Origin: Aurantiochytrium sp. KH105
Taxonomy: Eukaryota; Sar; Bigyra; Thraustochytrida; Thraustochytriidae
Reading direction: 5' to 3'
Length of the DNA stretch: 64,000 nucleotides
Assembly (NCBI GenBank): GCA_003116975.1
Contig: BGKB01000095.1
Coordinates: 62,001-126,000 of the forward strand
A program made the translations under genes and the position numbers. How positions within the stretch are numbered: the first letter of the stretch is position 1; each line of letters opens with the position of its first letter. The notes below the pieces were generated by a model. That model saw only the letters and a list, made by a program, of their open reading frames with translations, was not told the DNA's origin and did no database searches. This document shows, in pieces, positions 1 through 10,718 of the stretch.

Positions 1-1125
1 CAGTTGCTCTGGCTGCTGCTGCGTCTTCATCATCCATCGCCCATCACGACGCGCTCAAAATGTTCCGCCCGTGCGATGCGCATCCTGGCCGTCGTCCCAC
101 CGCGCTTCTTTCTTTTCCTCCCCTTCCTTCTCCTTGCCGCGTGAGGCGCTCTGTCGCATACGTACGTGCGAAGGCCTTTTTTCACCTTTACGTTCATTGC
201 CTTGTCAACGCAGAGCAGCAGAGCAGCTGGCTCCTCCTCTCTCCTCGCCTCTCCTCCTCGCCTCTGCTCCCCTGGCCGCGCCAGCACAGCTCGCTCGCTC
301 ACGCACCGCGCCGTGACGAGGCGGAGCTTCTTGGACCGCGGCGGCACACGCAGAACTTCGGCAGGGAGAGCGGAGCGGAGCAGAAGAGCAGAGCAGAGCA
401 GAGCAGGAGTCGCCGAGGAAGCATCATGAAGGGCGGGCGACGCTCGACCTCTTTCTCCTAAGTTTCCTTTCCTTTCCTTTTCGGGCTCTTTCCTTCTTTT
501 CTCGCTTTATTTTCTCCTTTTCCTTTGTTTCCTTGCCTCGCGGCGACGGCAACTGTTTCTTTCCGGAGTACTCGTGTCTGGGTGCCCGATTCTACACTTG
601 CGGCCGCCGCCATAAACCCCTTTCGCAGCCGCCACCGCCGCCGCTGCCCACGCGCCCCACAGCGCGTACGGCTGCGGGGACGAACACGGGGAACGCGCGG
701 CGAAGTTCCGCCCCTGGCTGCGCTGAACTCGTTCGCCCCCCGCGTGGCAGCGACGTCTGCACAGGACCTGGTGTCAACGCTCGTGATCAACATGCTGTCT
801 GCCGCTGGGTCCGGCGCGGGAGGGCCGGGCCTGCGCGGAGTAGAGACGGCCGGCAAGTGGGGGGCACAAGCGTGCAAGTGGATTAAAAGAGCGCGCAAGT
901 GCGGAGTGGCGGCGCAAGTCGGGAATACGGGCGACGCTCGGGCGCAAGCAGAAGCACCGGAAAAAGGAAAGAAATGCGTGCGAAGGAGCGTGCGAGCAGC
1001 AAGACAGACCACAATCTCCAGGGACGCTTCGGAGCAGCACAACAGGAGCAAGCACTCAAGCAAAGCAAGCAGGCAGGCAGGCAGGCAGGCAGGCAAGCAA
1101 GCAAGCAGACACGCGGAGCGAAGCT
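1..1125. other. Intergenic / 5' flank, no supported gene
   Basis: Several overlapping open frames on both strands are Arg/Ser/Pro-rich and match nothing I recognise, as expected by chance in GC-rich DNA. The right end is the 5' flank of the dioxygenase gene and carries a GGCA/GCAA simple repeat. No RNA gene is evident. Confidence 0.5.
1064..1108. repeat. (GGCA)n/(GCAA)n simple repeat in 5' leader
   Basis: Tandem tetranucleotides (CAGG units then CAAG units) run up to 18 bp before the ATG of the dioxygenase gene, so they probably sit in its 5' UTR. Confidence 0.85.
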
Positions 1126-2043
1126 ATGTCGACGCCAGCCAAGAGCAGCGCCGCCGGCGACGACATGCCCGCGCCGGCCATGCGCTTCCCAACGCCCAAG
1201 GACGGCGTGCTCAAGAACCGCTACGCCGAGGTGCGCCTCGACGGACGCAGCGTGCTGGAGCTCAGCGACGAGGACTTCAAGAATAAGGTCGCGGACACGC
1301 TCTGGAAACACGGCATCATTTGCGTCAAGGGACAGGACCTGACCCCCGGCGAGCTCAAGCAGCTTACGGAGCGCCTCGGCGAGGCCATTCTCCTCCCCGC
1401 CTGCTTCGCCTTCGACAATCGCGACCCGGACCACCACGAGATCGTTCGCGTCGGCAACATCAAGAACGACGGATCTGTCGTACCCAAGGTCACCGCTGCC
1501 GAGTACTGGCACCATGATGGCAACTTTTGGGGCATGCCTGGCTACCGCCTCGTCAACCTTCTCCACGCCAAGGTCATCCCGCCCGTCGGTGGCAACACAG
1601 GCTTCATGGACACGACCATGGCTTTGCATTCCGACATGTTCTCGGCAGAGGAAAAGGAGCGCCTGCGCGACTCGACCTGCCTCGTCTCGTGCAAGTGGAT
1701 TTCGGACTTTAAGAACGCCAAGCCCGAGGACATTCTGCCCGATGTGACCCTTCCTTGCGTTTCCCCCCACCCCATCACTGGCCAGGAGACCCTCTATGTG
1801 CCCTTCACCCCCAAGGGTCTCTATGATCAAAAGCGCAAGGAGCACTGGAAGCCCAACGACGAGCTCTGGGCCGACATGTGCGAGAATGGATACACGTACG
1901 AGCACCGCTGGGAAGCTGGTGACATTCTCATGTGGGACAACCTGCAGGTGTGCCATCGCTCCATGGGTGGCTATGGTGACAACCCTCGCCTTCTCTTCCG
2001 CGCGCAAGCACGCTACGCGCAGCCGTCCAAGGGCAAGATGTAA
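1126..2043 (+). CDS. TauD/TfdA-family 2-oxoglutarate-dependent dioxygenase
   Basis: A 305-aa intronless protein. Such enzymes hydroxylate or oxidatively cleave a small substrate using Fe(II), O2 and 2-oxoglutarate. The HxD iron-binding pair is H129/D131 in YWHHDGNFW, the distal histidine is H277 in QVCHRSMGG, and the 2-oxoglutarate-binding arginine is R288 or R292 in PRLLFRAQ. GGNTGF (about 155-160) matches the TauD segment that holds the conserved threonine. Length is normal for the family. The ATG chosen is the first in frame and is followed at once by coding-like sequence. There is no signal peptide, so it is probably cytosolic. The substrate cannot be read from the sequence; taurine or sulfonate, carnitine-pathway or aryloxy-type substrates are all possible. 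Family call is firm. Confidence 0.9.
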   Translation: MSTPAKSSAAGDDMPAPAMRFPTPKDGVLKNRYAEVRLDGRSVLELSDEDFKNKVADTLWKHGIICVKGQDLTPGELKQLTERLGEAILLPACFAFDNRDPDHHEIVRVGNIKNDGSVVPKVTAAEYWHHDGNFWGMPGYRLVNLLHAKVIPPVGGNTGFMDTTMALHSDMFSAEEKERLRDSTCLVSCKWISDFKNAKPEDILPDVTLPCVSPHPITGQETLYVPFTPKGLYDQKRKEHWKPNDELWADMCENGYTYEHRWEAGDILMWDNLQVCHRSMGGYGDNPRLLFRAQARYAQPSKGKM

Positions 2044-2865
2044 GTAAGCTTGCGTTTGGACCGCAAGGAGGATGAGTTTGCGTGCGCGCGTGCAAGTATG
2101 CATGCCCTTTTCGCAAGCTCGTTCTGCCCTTGCGCATGCGGCCTGTCCCGACAACTCCCCGAAAGAACGAGTCATTTTTCCCTCAATGGTCGAAACGATG
2201 CGAGTCTGACCTCGATGCCGACCATGAGCGCGAGAACTCCTCTTCTTCATAATCATCATCCACCAGCATTCTTTGATTGATGCCGACCAACAGGCCTCGT
2301 GCGCGTCTGTAGTACTATATTCTTCGAGCGGTTTCTACACGAAAGCGGCCCGTCTTTGTGGCGACGGCCGCGACTTTGAGAGATCGACCAGGGCGGCGAC
2401 TCTTGGCAGAAACAACCCGCGATTCCATCAATTCTCCATAAAAGTCTATCCTTCCGGAATCATCTACCAAACAAACTCTCTATTGGCACCAGCAGGTGTG
2501 GCCAAGAAGGAGACACGAAGATGATTGCCAGTGTATAAGACCAGAATCGATCAGGGCGGCTGCCGAGGGCGTAACACCCCAGCCGAATACGGAGAACCCT
2601 TCCTCGCACATGTATACATGCACATGCATGCGCAAACGCGCAGGTTTTTCCAATTTTCATGATGTTATTTTCTTTTCTTTTGTGCTTACTACTTTTGGGG
2701 AATGGGCCAACTTGAAAGACTTGCAACACCTTTTGCTCCTCTCTCTTACGAGACTCTCGACGCGCATTTTCTTTCATTTATTCCCGTTGCGAAATAAAGA
2801 ATCCCAAGCGCGCTTGATAAGTGCTTGCCTCGGCCTCGTTGCTTGCACGCCACAACGACGATGGC
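2044..2865. other. Convergent intergenic region
   Basis: 3' flanks of the dioxygenase (+) and the phospholipase B-like gene (-). AATAAA occurs on the + strand near 2795. I see no gene, RNA gene or repeat array here. Confidence 0.5.
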
Positions 2866-4584
2866 TCAAATCTCTGCAATGTCGACTCGCTCACTCGCAT
2901 CCGCCGTCTCGGGCATGCTCGGGTCGGTAGGCATAAAGTCAAAATCGTACACGGGGGGGAGGCCCTCGTGTCGCATCTCCGGGAATTGCGACCACTTGAA
3001 CGCAGGAAGCGAATCGCCGTGAAGACCTCGCGTCATGCCATTGATAATCTGCGCGCGGCGCTCCGCCATGCCGTAGCGCACGCTCGTCACCTTGGTGTCG
3101 TAGCAGCCATCCGGCAAAGGTTTGTCCTTGATCAAATCGCCTCGACTGCAAATGGCATACATGGGATTCGGCGTGCCGTCGTCGAGAGAAAATGGGTCGT
3201 GCAAATAGTCGTTGCTGCGCAGAATCGCCTTGAGCGAGTCCAGGTCTTCAACGGTGTTGTGATCGCGCCGGAAAATCTTGGCGCGAGCAGTCAGCTCGTA
3301 GGTAAAGTAATTTCCCTGCTTTGCTGCCACCGATGGGTAGCCACTCCCCTCATAAATCTCAGGGTAAAACGGAACGTTGAAGCTCGGCCAGTAGCCACGC
3401 CGCAGCGTCTCCGTCTGATCGCGACCAATCACCAATCCAGGCATTTCCTCAATAACCCACAACGTGCCGTCCTGGAGAGGCTTGCCTGCCTCGAACCTGC
3501 TGTGATCGACAATCATGTATTGATTCGCATACGTTCCGCTCGCGTTGCGGCGGAAGGTCTCAAACCACTCCTCTCCCGATCGCGCAATGGCGCTTGCCGC
3601 GCGCACGCGCTGCCACGCAAACAATGACTGCGGCTGCAAAAGGTCGTACACGGAACTGTTCAAGATCGAGTTCGTTGTCTGCGTCCAAGCAATGCCGCTC
3701 GACAACATGTAGAAATCGTCGAGAGACTCCAAGAAACCGGGGTACGACGAAAACGAAATGCCCTTTGCCGCGGTGCTCTCGTCGTTAAAGTCAAAGTAGT
3801 AGTGCTTGAAAATGCGGTTCGTGTTGGCAAAAACGTACCACGAACTGTGGCCCATGAGCAAGTCGCTGTAGTCGGCAGTCACCTTGACAAGTGCCGAGCA
3901 GTGCCCCGAACGCGCGTGCAAAAGCTCGGCAGCTTCCCGGTCCATCTTCTCGAGGTCCGCAAACTCTGACCTATTCATGGCTTGCTTCAGATCGATCAGA
4001 TCGCCCACTCCGTTCAGCATGGCAAACTGCCAGTTTTCGAGGCTTGGGACATCTTGTGGAGCACGCTTCGCGTATCCGTCAATAAGACCATCGTATTGAG
4101 CCATCACATAACCAACGTGACGAAACAGATCATCGTCAGCTGCGTGCTCTTTGATTGATGCGCGCGTCCACGCGTCCTGCTTCTCCATAAAGTCACGGAC
4201 CTTGGGTGGAAGGGTGTCTGCCTTGAAAATGGCCTGCACCACGTCGCGTGCAGTCGTGAAGATATGCGGCGCAGTCAGGTAGCCCTCGAGCATGCCTGCG
4301 GCATACGCTTGGTCGTCATCCGCAAAAGATGCGTTCGTGTGGACCTTAAAAACGCCCCATCCCGTCTTGTTGAGCCCGTCTTCGAAGCTTGCCCAGGCAA
4401 CACCATCGTCGTCTAGGGACCCTGTCTCCTCAACGACGAACGAGGCTCGCGCTTCGTTCGCGCCTCGGCTTCGGACAACGGCAAACCGGGGCGGAGGTGC
4501 GGCAGAAGATGCCCCGACGCCCAAGGACCATGTTGTAGCCACCGCGAGGATGGCCGCTACGCACGCTACGACTCGGGACGCCAT
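2866..4584 (-). CDS. PLBD: Phospholipase B-like / lamina ancestor protein
   Basis: A 572-aa intronless protein of the PLBD1/PLBD2 family, Ntn-hydrolases of lysosomes or phagosomes that self-cleave and deacylate phospholipids or related amides. Residues 1-28 form a signal peptide (hydrophobic, Ala/Val-rich, ending near GASSAAP). The autocatalytic site is GHC at about 227-229, with C229 as the predicted new N-terminal nucleophile in HCSALVKVTADYSDLLMGHSSW. Further family segments include SSYPGFLESLDDFYML, NQYMIVDH, WVIEEMPG and the C-terminal RYGMAERRAQIINGMTRG. Several NxS/T sites fit a secreted or lysosomal glycoprotein. Length matches the family (about 550-590). Convergent with the dioxygenase gene. 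Family is certain; substrate is unknown. Confidence 0.93.
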   Translation of the reverse strand: MASRVVACVAAILAVATTWSLGVGASSAAPPPRFAVVRSRGANEARASFVVEETGSLDDDGVAWASFEDGLNKTGWGVFKVHTNASFADDDQAYAAGMLEGYLTAPHIFTTARDVVQAIFKADTLPPKVRDFMEKQDAWTRASIKEHAADDDLFRHVGYVMAQYDGLIDGYAKRAPQDVPSLENWQFAMLNGVGDLIDLKQAMNRSEFADLEKMDREAAELLHARSGHCSALVKVTADYSDLLMGHSSWYVFANTNRIFKHYYFDFNDESTAAKGISFSSYPGFLESLDDFYMLSSGIAWTQTTNSILNSSVYDLLQPQSLFAWQRVRAASAIARSGEEWFETFRRNASGTYANQYMIVDHSRFEAGKPLQDGTLWVIEEMPGLVIGRDQTETLRRGYWPSFNVPFYPEIYEGSGYPSVAAKQGNYFTYELTARAKIFRRDHNTVEDLDSLKAILRSNDYLHDPFSLDDGTPNPMYAICSRGDLIKDKPLPDGCYDTKVTSVRYGMAERRAQIINGMTRGLHGDSLPAFKWSQFPEMRHEGLPPVYDFDFMPTDPSMPETADASERVDIAEI

Positions 4585-6112
4585 CCGTCTTTGCTTTGGC
4601 CGTGCCTCGAGTCACCTCACTCAACTTCACGTCACTACTTGGATTGCTTGCCTCTTCTCGTGAGGCTTGCTGTCGTCACGCGGCAGACCCGTGCAAGATT
4701 ATCTTTTGCTTTGGCCGTTCAACTCTCCGAGTCTGTCCCCTCCCTCCATGTTGCAAGGATGGGTGTTGTGTTTTGGGTTACCACATGACGAAAAGTCCGT
4801 GGCGCAGACGACCAGGAGACGGGAAGAGCCCAGCTTTGGTGGCCTGCGATACGAAGCGACGCGTGCGACGATTGTGCGCTCCTCGGTTGGCCTATTGGAC
4901 TTCGCGAGAGCAAAAGGTTTCGCGTCAATCTGAAGAAATGGGAAGCGATTTATTCATAAAGTGTAGTAGGATTTGGGGCTTCCCTGCAAAAGCTTTGACC
5001 TGGGTCGCTGCGACGTCCCCCGCCCCATCTTCTCCTTCACTGTTTAAGTATAGGGGACTTGTGAGTTGTACCAAACGAAGTAACTTCAAGCGTGTCGTTG
5101 ATTGACAGAGAGACACGTTCGACCGCAGTCTGTTTTGTTTTGGAACGTCGCAATCGTTTCAGAAACGTTGAAAGCGCTAGCTACGTCACTACGTCTGTCC
5201 ACCTAATAAACCAGCAGCAGACGTTTTATGCTAGCCGAGCCGGGGCAGGCCTACGACTCATATTGGTTTAGCTTCCAGGAGCTGAAAAGCCAGTCAATCT
5301 CGGTCTAACGGCTCCATTTCCGCCGATAAGTACAGCTGGCGAGTCAAGCCAAATCGAATGACAAAGGGAAGGAAACCAAGAAGAAAAGAAGAAGGACCGC
5401 ATTAGGAGCCTGGCATGAATGGGATTCTGGCTCTATTGGGTGGTCATTTTCTTTCTCGCACTTTTTCCCCAATGGAGGACCGTTCTTTTCTTTTTTTTTC
5501 CTTCTTTTTTGAGTATCATGCGTTGCCAAAAATGAGCGACGACGACCTACAAGCACCGCCAGGCACGATCACGATCCCTCATGCCCTTGACTCAATGTCA
5601 AAGCTTTCTTGCCGACAGCACGCTGTCTGTCGTTGACTGTGAAACCCTTCCAGCCGCCAGCATATAAAAAGAGTCCGAGAGTCAAACGGAGCAAGCGCTA
5701 TTTTTTCTTTTCCTTCCGTAATCGTCCAGGGGCAAGCCACGCATGCCGTTCTCGAGGGCCAACCGCCCGTTCTTCCACTGACCAAGCGACGTAACGTGAG
5801 CCAAGAGAGTTTAATGAAAAGTTGCCGTTTTACATTTATTGTGCATTGCAATGCGTGCATTGCAGTGACTGACAGTTCATTATAGAGCAGTGTATTGCAG
5901 AGCAGTGCAGTGCAGTGCACTGGACTGCAGTGCACTGCATGACACTGCTGTAATCAAAAGAGCGAGCCACTCGCAAGCAAATCTAGATTCGGCTGCAAAC
6001 TTACTGAGCTCCGCCCGCCTAGTCTCGCTCGCGAATTCCCTCGCTTTACGCTGCGAGGCAGCGCTTCATTGCTTGCCGGCACTCATTGCGGCCCGTCGCA
6101 AGCCTCAAGAGC
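4585..6112. other. Intergenic, divergent promoters
   Basis: A 1.5-kb gap of lower GC between the divergent phospholipase B-like (-) and secreted Cys-rich (+) genes. It holds a TATAAAA element at 5663-5669 and a GCAGTG-rich segment with a short hairpin near 5911-5939. Open frames start at non-ATG codons or look random. Confidence 0.45.
5911..5939. repeat. Inverted repeat in GCAGTG-rich tract
   Basis: TGCAGTGCAC (5911-5920) and GTGCACTGCA (5930-5939) form a perfect 10-bp stem with a 9-nt loop, within about 100 bp rich in GCAGTG/TGCATT words. It lies roughly 170 bp upstream of the secreted-protein ATG. Confidence 0.7.
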
Positions 6113-6646
6113 ATGAAGCCAAACTTCTTCTTCGCAGTGGCCCTCGCCCTGTCGTCACTCGTAGCGTCCGGAAAGGCAGACACGATGACCATTATGCCAG
6201 CAGAGGAGGAAAGTACAGATACCTGGGAATGCATTCCTCAGCACCTTGCCTCTCTCTCTGAAGCAGCCTGCACGGAATCAGGCCATATGCTTTGCGTTGC
6301 AAATCAGAACTTCGTCACAGAGCGGCTCACAAAGGTTGGGCGCAGATTATATAATACCGTATCCGCAAAGAAAAGGAATAGGATCACGACGCGTACAAAG
6401 CGATGGGTTCGACGCATCATTAAAAACCGAATCAAATCCTCATCAGTCTCATGCCGAAGCCTCGACGCCTGCATGGAGGGATCATTCTCTCTCATCGAGG
6501 CAAGCATTTACGCTGGCCTCTACGACACCAACGAGTGCTGGCGGTACCCCGAAGTTGTCGGAGGAGACTTTGTTTGCAACAGGCTCAACTTGGGGCCCCC
6601 GAAAGCCTCTGCGACGTGCACCAAATGGTTCCGCGACGACGTGTAA
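6113..6646 (+). CDS. Small secreted cysteine-rich protein, unknown
   Basis: 177 aa from the ATG at 6113. Residues 1-20 are a clear signal peptide (MKPNFFFAVALALSSLVASG, cleavage near SGKA). The mature chain has eight cysteines, which could form four disulfides, around a strongly basic central segment (KKRNRITTRTKRWVRRIIKNR at about 85-105). The remainder is acidic near the N-terminus and ends KWFRDDV. The open frame extends 27 nt further upstream but only from a TTG, so I use the first ATG. I recognise no family. The pattern suits an extracellular or vacuolar protein, perhaps processed at the dibasic sites, but that is inference. Adenine-rich sequence follows the stop. Confidence 0.6.
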   Translation: MKPNFFFAVALALSSLVASGKADTMTIMPAEEESTDTWECIPQHLASLSEAACTESGHMLCVANQNFVTERLTKVGRRLYNTVSAKKRNRITTRTKRWVRRIIKNRIKSSSVSCRSLDACMEGSFSLIEASIYAGLYDTNECWRYPEVVGGDFVCNRLNLGPPKASATCTKWFRDDV

Positions 6647-6869
6647 ACATGATGAAAAATCAGCAATTCACTACTTTCAAGGGAAAAAAAAAAAGGAACA
6701 ATTAAATTTGCATGATCCGAAGAGTCTTCAAACGAGCTGGCAGTGGACGTAACTTGTTTCATTCGGCGCAATGCTCGCGCCAAGTTGGACAAGCGTATGG
6801 TAGCAAAAACAGGGAAAAAGAAATTGGAGAAGAAAGTAAACGAAACGAACGCATCTGACAATCTTTTGA

Positions 6870-9800
6870 TTAATTGCTAGCCTCAGGCCCCGTACTGGAC
6901 GTCATCGATGAAGAACGATTCAGCGATGGCGTGCCGCCCGACGAATACTTTTCAAGCATCTCGATTGTCTCCGGGGAAAGCGCCAGGCTCTGCTGGTTCC
7001 TTCGCGCATAGTAAATAAGACGAGCCACAATCTTGTTCTTCGGGAACCGCTTGAGCAAAATGTTGATTGCATTCTCGAGCTGCTCCGTAGGGAGTCGAAA
7101 CAAAATCGGGTAGGCCAGGGTCGCGAGCTTGTCAGCACAAAGTACAAAGCCCTCCCACAAAGTAGGATCGTTCCACGTCCAGACCTCGCGTTCCACGAGC
7201 TCCGAGAGAACCTCCGCAATGAACTGTTTGATGCTAGGTTGCTCCATAATGCTCCGAAAGACGACCCGCATGAAGAGAAGCGGCAACTTGTTGTCCTCGC
7301 TCTGCATCAGCAGCTCACGAATGACAGTCTCCAGGACATCACGCGTGAAGAACTCTTTTCGCGCAAAGCACAAGTCGGTCGCGTTTGAAAGCGTCGTCTT
7401 GGAGATGTCATCCGACACCGGCGTGTTGACAAACTCCACCATGAGCTCGTCTGGCAAGAGCGGTTGATGTTCCTTGTCGCCTTCCTCCGCTTGTTGGTCG
7501 ATTTCCCCGTCCTCGCCAACTTGGTCGGTGGCGAAGCGCGCGCCGGCAATGATACTGTCGATCGCCGCTTCCAACGCCTTGACGTCGTCGAGTCGCAAAA
7601 TGCCCTGCAGATGCCTCCGCATTTCCGATCGCGGCAAGGACCCGAGCACGGGAATGACGTACGTGTCATCCTGGTCAAACAACGCAGCGCCGCCGTCATC
7701 GCTGGTGGCCTTGGCCTGCTCAACGAGTTCGAGACGCTTCTCCCGCGAATCAGACACGGACTCTTGGGCGAGCAACTTGAGCACGTGCACCATGAATGGG
7801 CTTGCACCACTCGGATAATCTTGCAGCAACGCAAAGGTCTGCGCCGGACCAATATCACGCGCGAGCAGTGGCATAAGACCGACAACTCCGTTCTCGAGCA
7901 CTGTGCGCGTAAGTGTGTCTTCCTCGACTTCGGCGTACACACTCGCATATTCGCGCAAGAGGCTCATCTTGCACCGGCACAGAGCGACCACGAGCCCGAT
8001 GCGGCGCTTAATGTCTTTCTCTTTCTCCTTGTCTGAAACCTGTTCCTGCGGGAGGTTGTGATCGAGCCCTTCATCTTTTTCAAATTCTAGATTGGTTTCC
8101 TCTTCCTCCAGTTCATCGGCTGCATCTTCGGCAGCTTGTATCGCTTCTGCGGTACTCTGTTTTCCTCTCTGGGTCTCGTCTGGCTTTCCTGCACTTTCGT
8201 CCACCTCCATTTTCCCACCGCCTTCGGCAGCAACAGCAGCAGAAGAAGAAGACGAAGGTGCTGTGCCAGCTGCCTCGCCCTTTGCGGCAGAGAGCTCAGC
8301 TTCAGATGCTATCATCTGACGGCTTAACGAGTTTTCTGGACGTGATTTCATGAGCTCGCTTTTTCTGCAAGAAATGGTTTCTGCAACCTCGGCGTCAGGG
8401 GCAGAGGACGCATTCAAGACACTGCGGAGCATACCAAGCGCGAATTTATCCACGAGCTTGTGCGCCGAATCATTGAAACTCGGGTAGTCCTTGACCACAA
8501 CGCGAATGGCACGCGTCGACACACGGTCCACGGAACGCACGCCAAAGTAGGCGAGCAAAAGCAAACACGATCCTTGCACAGAGAAGCGGCTAAGTGCGAG
8601 ATGCCGCAGCGCGTGGAGTCCAAGACCATGATTCTCTGTTTGGCAAAAAGCAACCAAAATTGCAAGGACACCTTCGGGAAGCCTTGGCGCAGCGACGAGC
8701 AGTTTTGTCAAGCTCTTGTCTCGCTCCAAGGCCTGCTGACCACTGTCGCTGCGCGCAATGATGGCTTCGAGCATCATGTAAAAGATATCGTCGTACTCAC
8801 GAAAGCGAGGCGCATCTTTGACGTCCGCCTGCTGCTTTACCGAGCGCGATCGAGATGACTTGTCGTACGTGTAGCAATGAACCAGCATCGACAAAGCCAA
8901 ACCGTATCGCGTGGGAAGGTCCTCCGCAATAAAAGAAACAAGGTCGGGGCGCAAGTCCATCTTGGCCTCGGCCTCGTTTCTCATGACAAAATTACAGGCC
9001 ACGCGAGCGATGAGCACATCTCCGTTTGACGGAAAGCTTGGTCCCTTGGACGCAGAAAAGAGCGCCAGCGACGAGACCGGCACGTGGCGCTTGTGTTGAG
9101 CCAACATACGTTGTAGCGCCAGGCGACGTGGCTCCAATGTTTGGACGGGGGTGATCTTGGTCGCCACCTCGGCGGCCGTCTTCTCTCCCTTGAGTCGCGC
9201 CGCACCGCCACTTCCATGGCGGCCATCATCGGCCCGCAGAGACGCCGCAACTGCGCGGTCAATATATGTCTCGAACTTGGCAAAGGTTCGGATTGCTTCA
9301 GCCTCGGGCTTTTGCACACTCGACTTTGGTGGCGGGCCTGGCAAGTGGTCCATATTGAATATCACGAGCTCGGCAGCCTCGTGTGGGGCCAATGTGTGCA
9401 GCGAGCTCATGTCGTCCCACGAAATGGTGTTTCGCTGCGGCGGGTACCCCACCTGCCGAAGCTCCTGGGCGTCAAGGGCCTCCACCATTTCTTGCGTCCG
9501 ACGACGTTCGCGCTCCTCCTCTTCCTCGCGGCGCTGCCGCTTGCGTGCCTCCAGCTCGGCCTCATGTTGCAGCCGCTTTTTGATGCGCGCATCACGCGAG
9601 TCTAGATGCGCAATGGCCTGGTCGGCCTGCGCCTTGGCGCCAATCTGTGACAGTGCATCGTGGACGCGCTGTCGCCACTCTTTGAGGAGATCCCGCCAGC
9701 GGTCCTTGAGGAACTCAAGGAGAATGGTGCGCAGATTTTGCACATAACGCAGCTTGTGTGGTGAAACGCTGTCGTCCGTACCCTCATCCATGCGCATCAG

Positions 9801-10718
9801 ATCGGCGCCTGCGAGGAGCTCATCCATGGCCCTTTCGCGGACCGAGGCACGATGCAGGGCGAGGATCTGAATGGCATTAATGAGTGGCACGCAGCGCCGA
9901 GCATCGTCTGGGCCAAGGTCGTTGCCTTTCTCCCCGATCTCGCGAAGAGACTTGCAGAGGTTTTCCGCCATATCCGTTCCAATTCTCTCCAGTTCCACAA
10001 CAGAGAGGACCGGATGATCACGGGGGACATCACCGAGGGAAAAGGCGTCAGGGCCCGTGTCGGCGCGCGCCTCTTTGGGGCCACGATGGCGCTCCTGGCT
10101 TAGAATAAGCGTCGTCGTGGCATCAGCTAGCAAAAAGGAGAGCGCGATCGTCTTGACCGTGTCAATAATTGGCAAAACCTTGGTCTTAGGATCCTGCAGA
10201 ACACGATTTGCCGCATCCTTTAGCGACAATAGATCGTCGGCAAGGCGTTTGGCCGTTGCTTGATTTGCTTCATTCTCGTAAAAGGAGTCCTTGCACAAGA
10301 GGCCAAGCGCGGGCCGGAACACATTCATGACGGTAACCCAGATCTTGATCTGATTCTTGCTGTTCTTATCGTGCACAAGGTAGGTAAGACTGTTGATAAA
10401 GGTCGGGATCACATCCTCGCAAACTTTGCAGGCATCCTCGATGAATTTGATCACAAAAAAGCGGACCGCCGCCTTCTTCTCCAGGTGGAATTCTGCAAAG
10501 CTTCCAGCAAAGGAGCGCAGAAGAGCCATGGAATCGTCACGATGCAGCACGATCTCTCGCGCTTCCGTGAGAAACTGCAATTTTTCGGCGGGCTTGCTCG
10601 CCGTCTTGGCGCTTTCGAGGGCCTCGATCACCTCGCTGCGCAGGTCAAACTCATTCTCGCCAAGGCTCGCGCCGCTCGGGCTAGGCGGCGCGCCCACGGA
10701 CCCTGGTGAGTCCATCAT
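6870..10718 (-). CDS. SYMPK: Symplekin (Pta1), pre-mRNA cleavage/polyadenylation scaffold
   Basis: 1282 aa, intronless, close to human symplekin in length. Symplekin is the nuclear scaffold of CPSF/CstF and of the histone pre-mRNA cleavage factor. About residues 40-370 are a helical HEAT-type N-terminal domain, including FAEFHLEKKAAVRFFVIKFI and INSLTYLVHDKNSKNQIKIW. The middle contains a charged coiled segment (about 380-410, RKRQRREEEEERERRR) and a low-complexity acidic insert at about 820-890. The C-terminal symplekin domain (about 1070-1245) is diagnostic: ATDLCFARKEFFTRDVLE, PLLFMRVVFRSIMEQP, DPTLWEGFVLCADKL and FRLPTEQLENAI. The ATG pair MMDSPG is the first in frame. It is divergent from the membrane protein gene on the other side of a GC-rich promoter region. 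Confidence 0.93.
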   Translation of the reverse strand: MMDSPGSVGAPPSPSGASLGENEFDLRSEVIEALESAKTASKPAEKLQFLTEAREIVLHRDDSMALLRSFAGSFAEFHLEKKAAVRFFVIKFIEDACKVCEDVIPTFINSLTYLVHDKNSKNQIKIWVTVMNVFRPALGLLCKDSFYENEANQATAKRLADDLLSLKDAANRVLQDPKTKVLPIIDTVKTIALSFLLADATTTLILSQERHRGPKEARADTGPDAFSLGDVPRDHPVLSVVELERIGTDMAENLCKSLREIGEKGNDLGPDDARRCVPLINAIQILALHRASVRERAMDELLAGADLMRMDEGTDDSVSPHKLRYVQNLRTILLEFLKDRWRDLLKEWRQRVHDALSQIGAKAQADQAIAHLDSRDARIKKRLQHEAELEARKRQRREEEEERERRRTQEMVEALDAQELRQVGYPPQRNTISWDDMSSLHTLAPHEAAELVIFNMDHLPGPPPKSSVQKPEAEAIRTFAKFETYIDRAVAASLRADDGRHGSGGAARLKGEKTAAEVATKITPVQTLEPRRLALQRMLAQHKRHVPVSSLALFSASKGPSFPSNGDVLIARVACNFVMRNEAEAKMDLRPDLVSFIAEDLPTRYGLALSMLVHCYTYDKSSRSRSVKQQADVKDAPRFREYDDIFYMMLEAIIARSDSGQQALERDKSLTKLLVAAPRLPEGVLAILVAFCQTENHGLGLHALRHLALSRFSVQGSCLLLLAYFGVRSVDRVSTRAIRVVVKDYPSFNDSAHKLVDKFALGMLRSVLNASSAPDAEVAETISCRKSELMKSRPENSLSRQMIASEAELSAAKGEAAGTAPSSSSSAAVAAEGGGKMEVDESAGKPDETQRGKQSTAEAIQAAEDAADELEEEETNLEFEKDEGLDHNLPQEQVSDKEKEKDIKRRIGLVVALCRCKMSLLREYASVYAEVEEDTLTRTVLENGVVGLMPLLARDIGPAQTFALLQDYPSGASPFMVHVLKLLAQESVSDSREKRLELVEQAKATSDDGGAALFDQDDTYVIPVLGSLPRSEMRRHLQGILRLDDVKALEAAIDSIIAGARFATDQVGEDGEIDQQAEEGDKEHQPLLPDELMVEFVNTPVSDDISKTTLSNATDLCFARKEFFTRDVLETVIRELLMQSEDNKLPLLFMRVVFRSIMEQPSIKQFIAEVLSELVEREVWTWNDPTLWEGFVLCADKLATLAYPILFRLPTEQLENAINILLKRFPKNKIVARLIYYARRNQQSLALSPETIEMLEKYSSGGTPSLNRSSSMTSSTGPEASN

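Noticed and set aside
883-2259. 458-codon minus-strand open frame over the dioxygenase gene
   Set aside because: Antisense shadow of a clear TauD-family gene in GC-rich DNA.
4596-5105. 169-codon plus-strand frame next to the PLBD gene
   Set aside because: Starts at TTG, cysteine-rich random texture, no motif.
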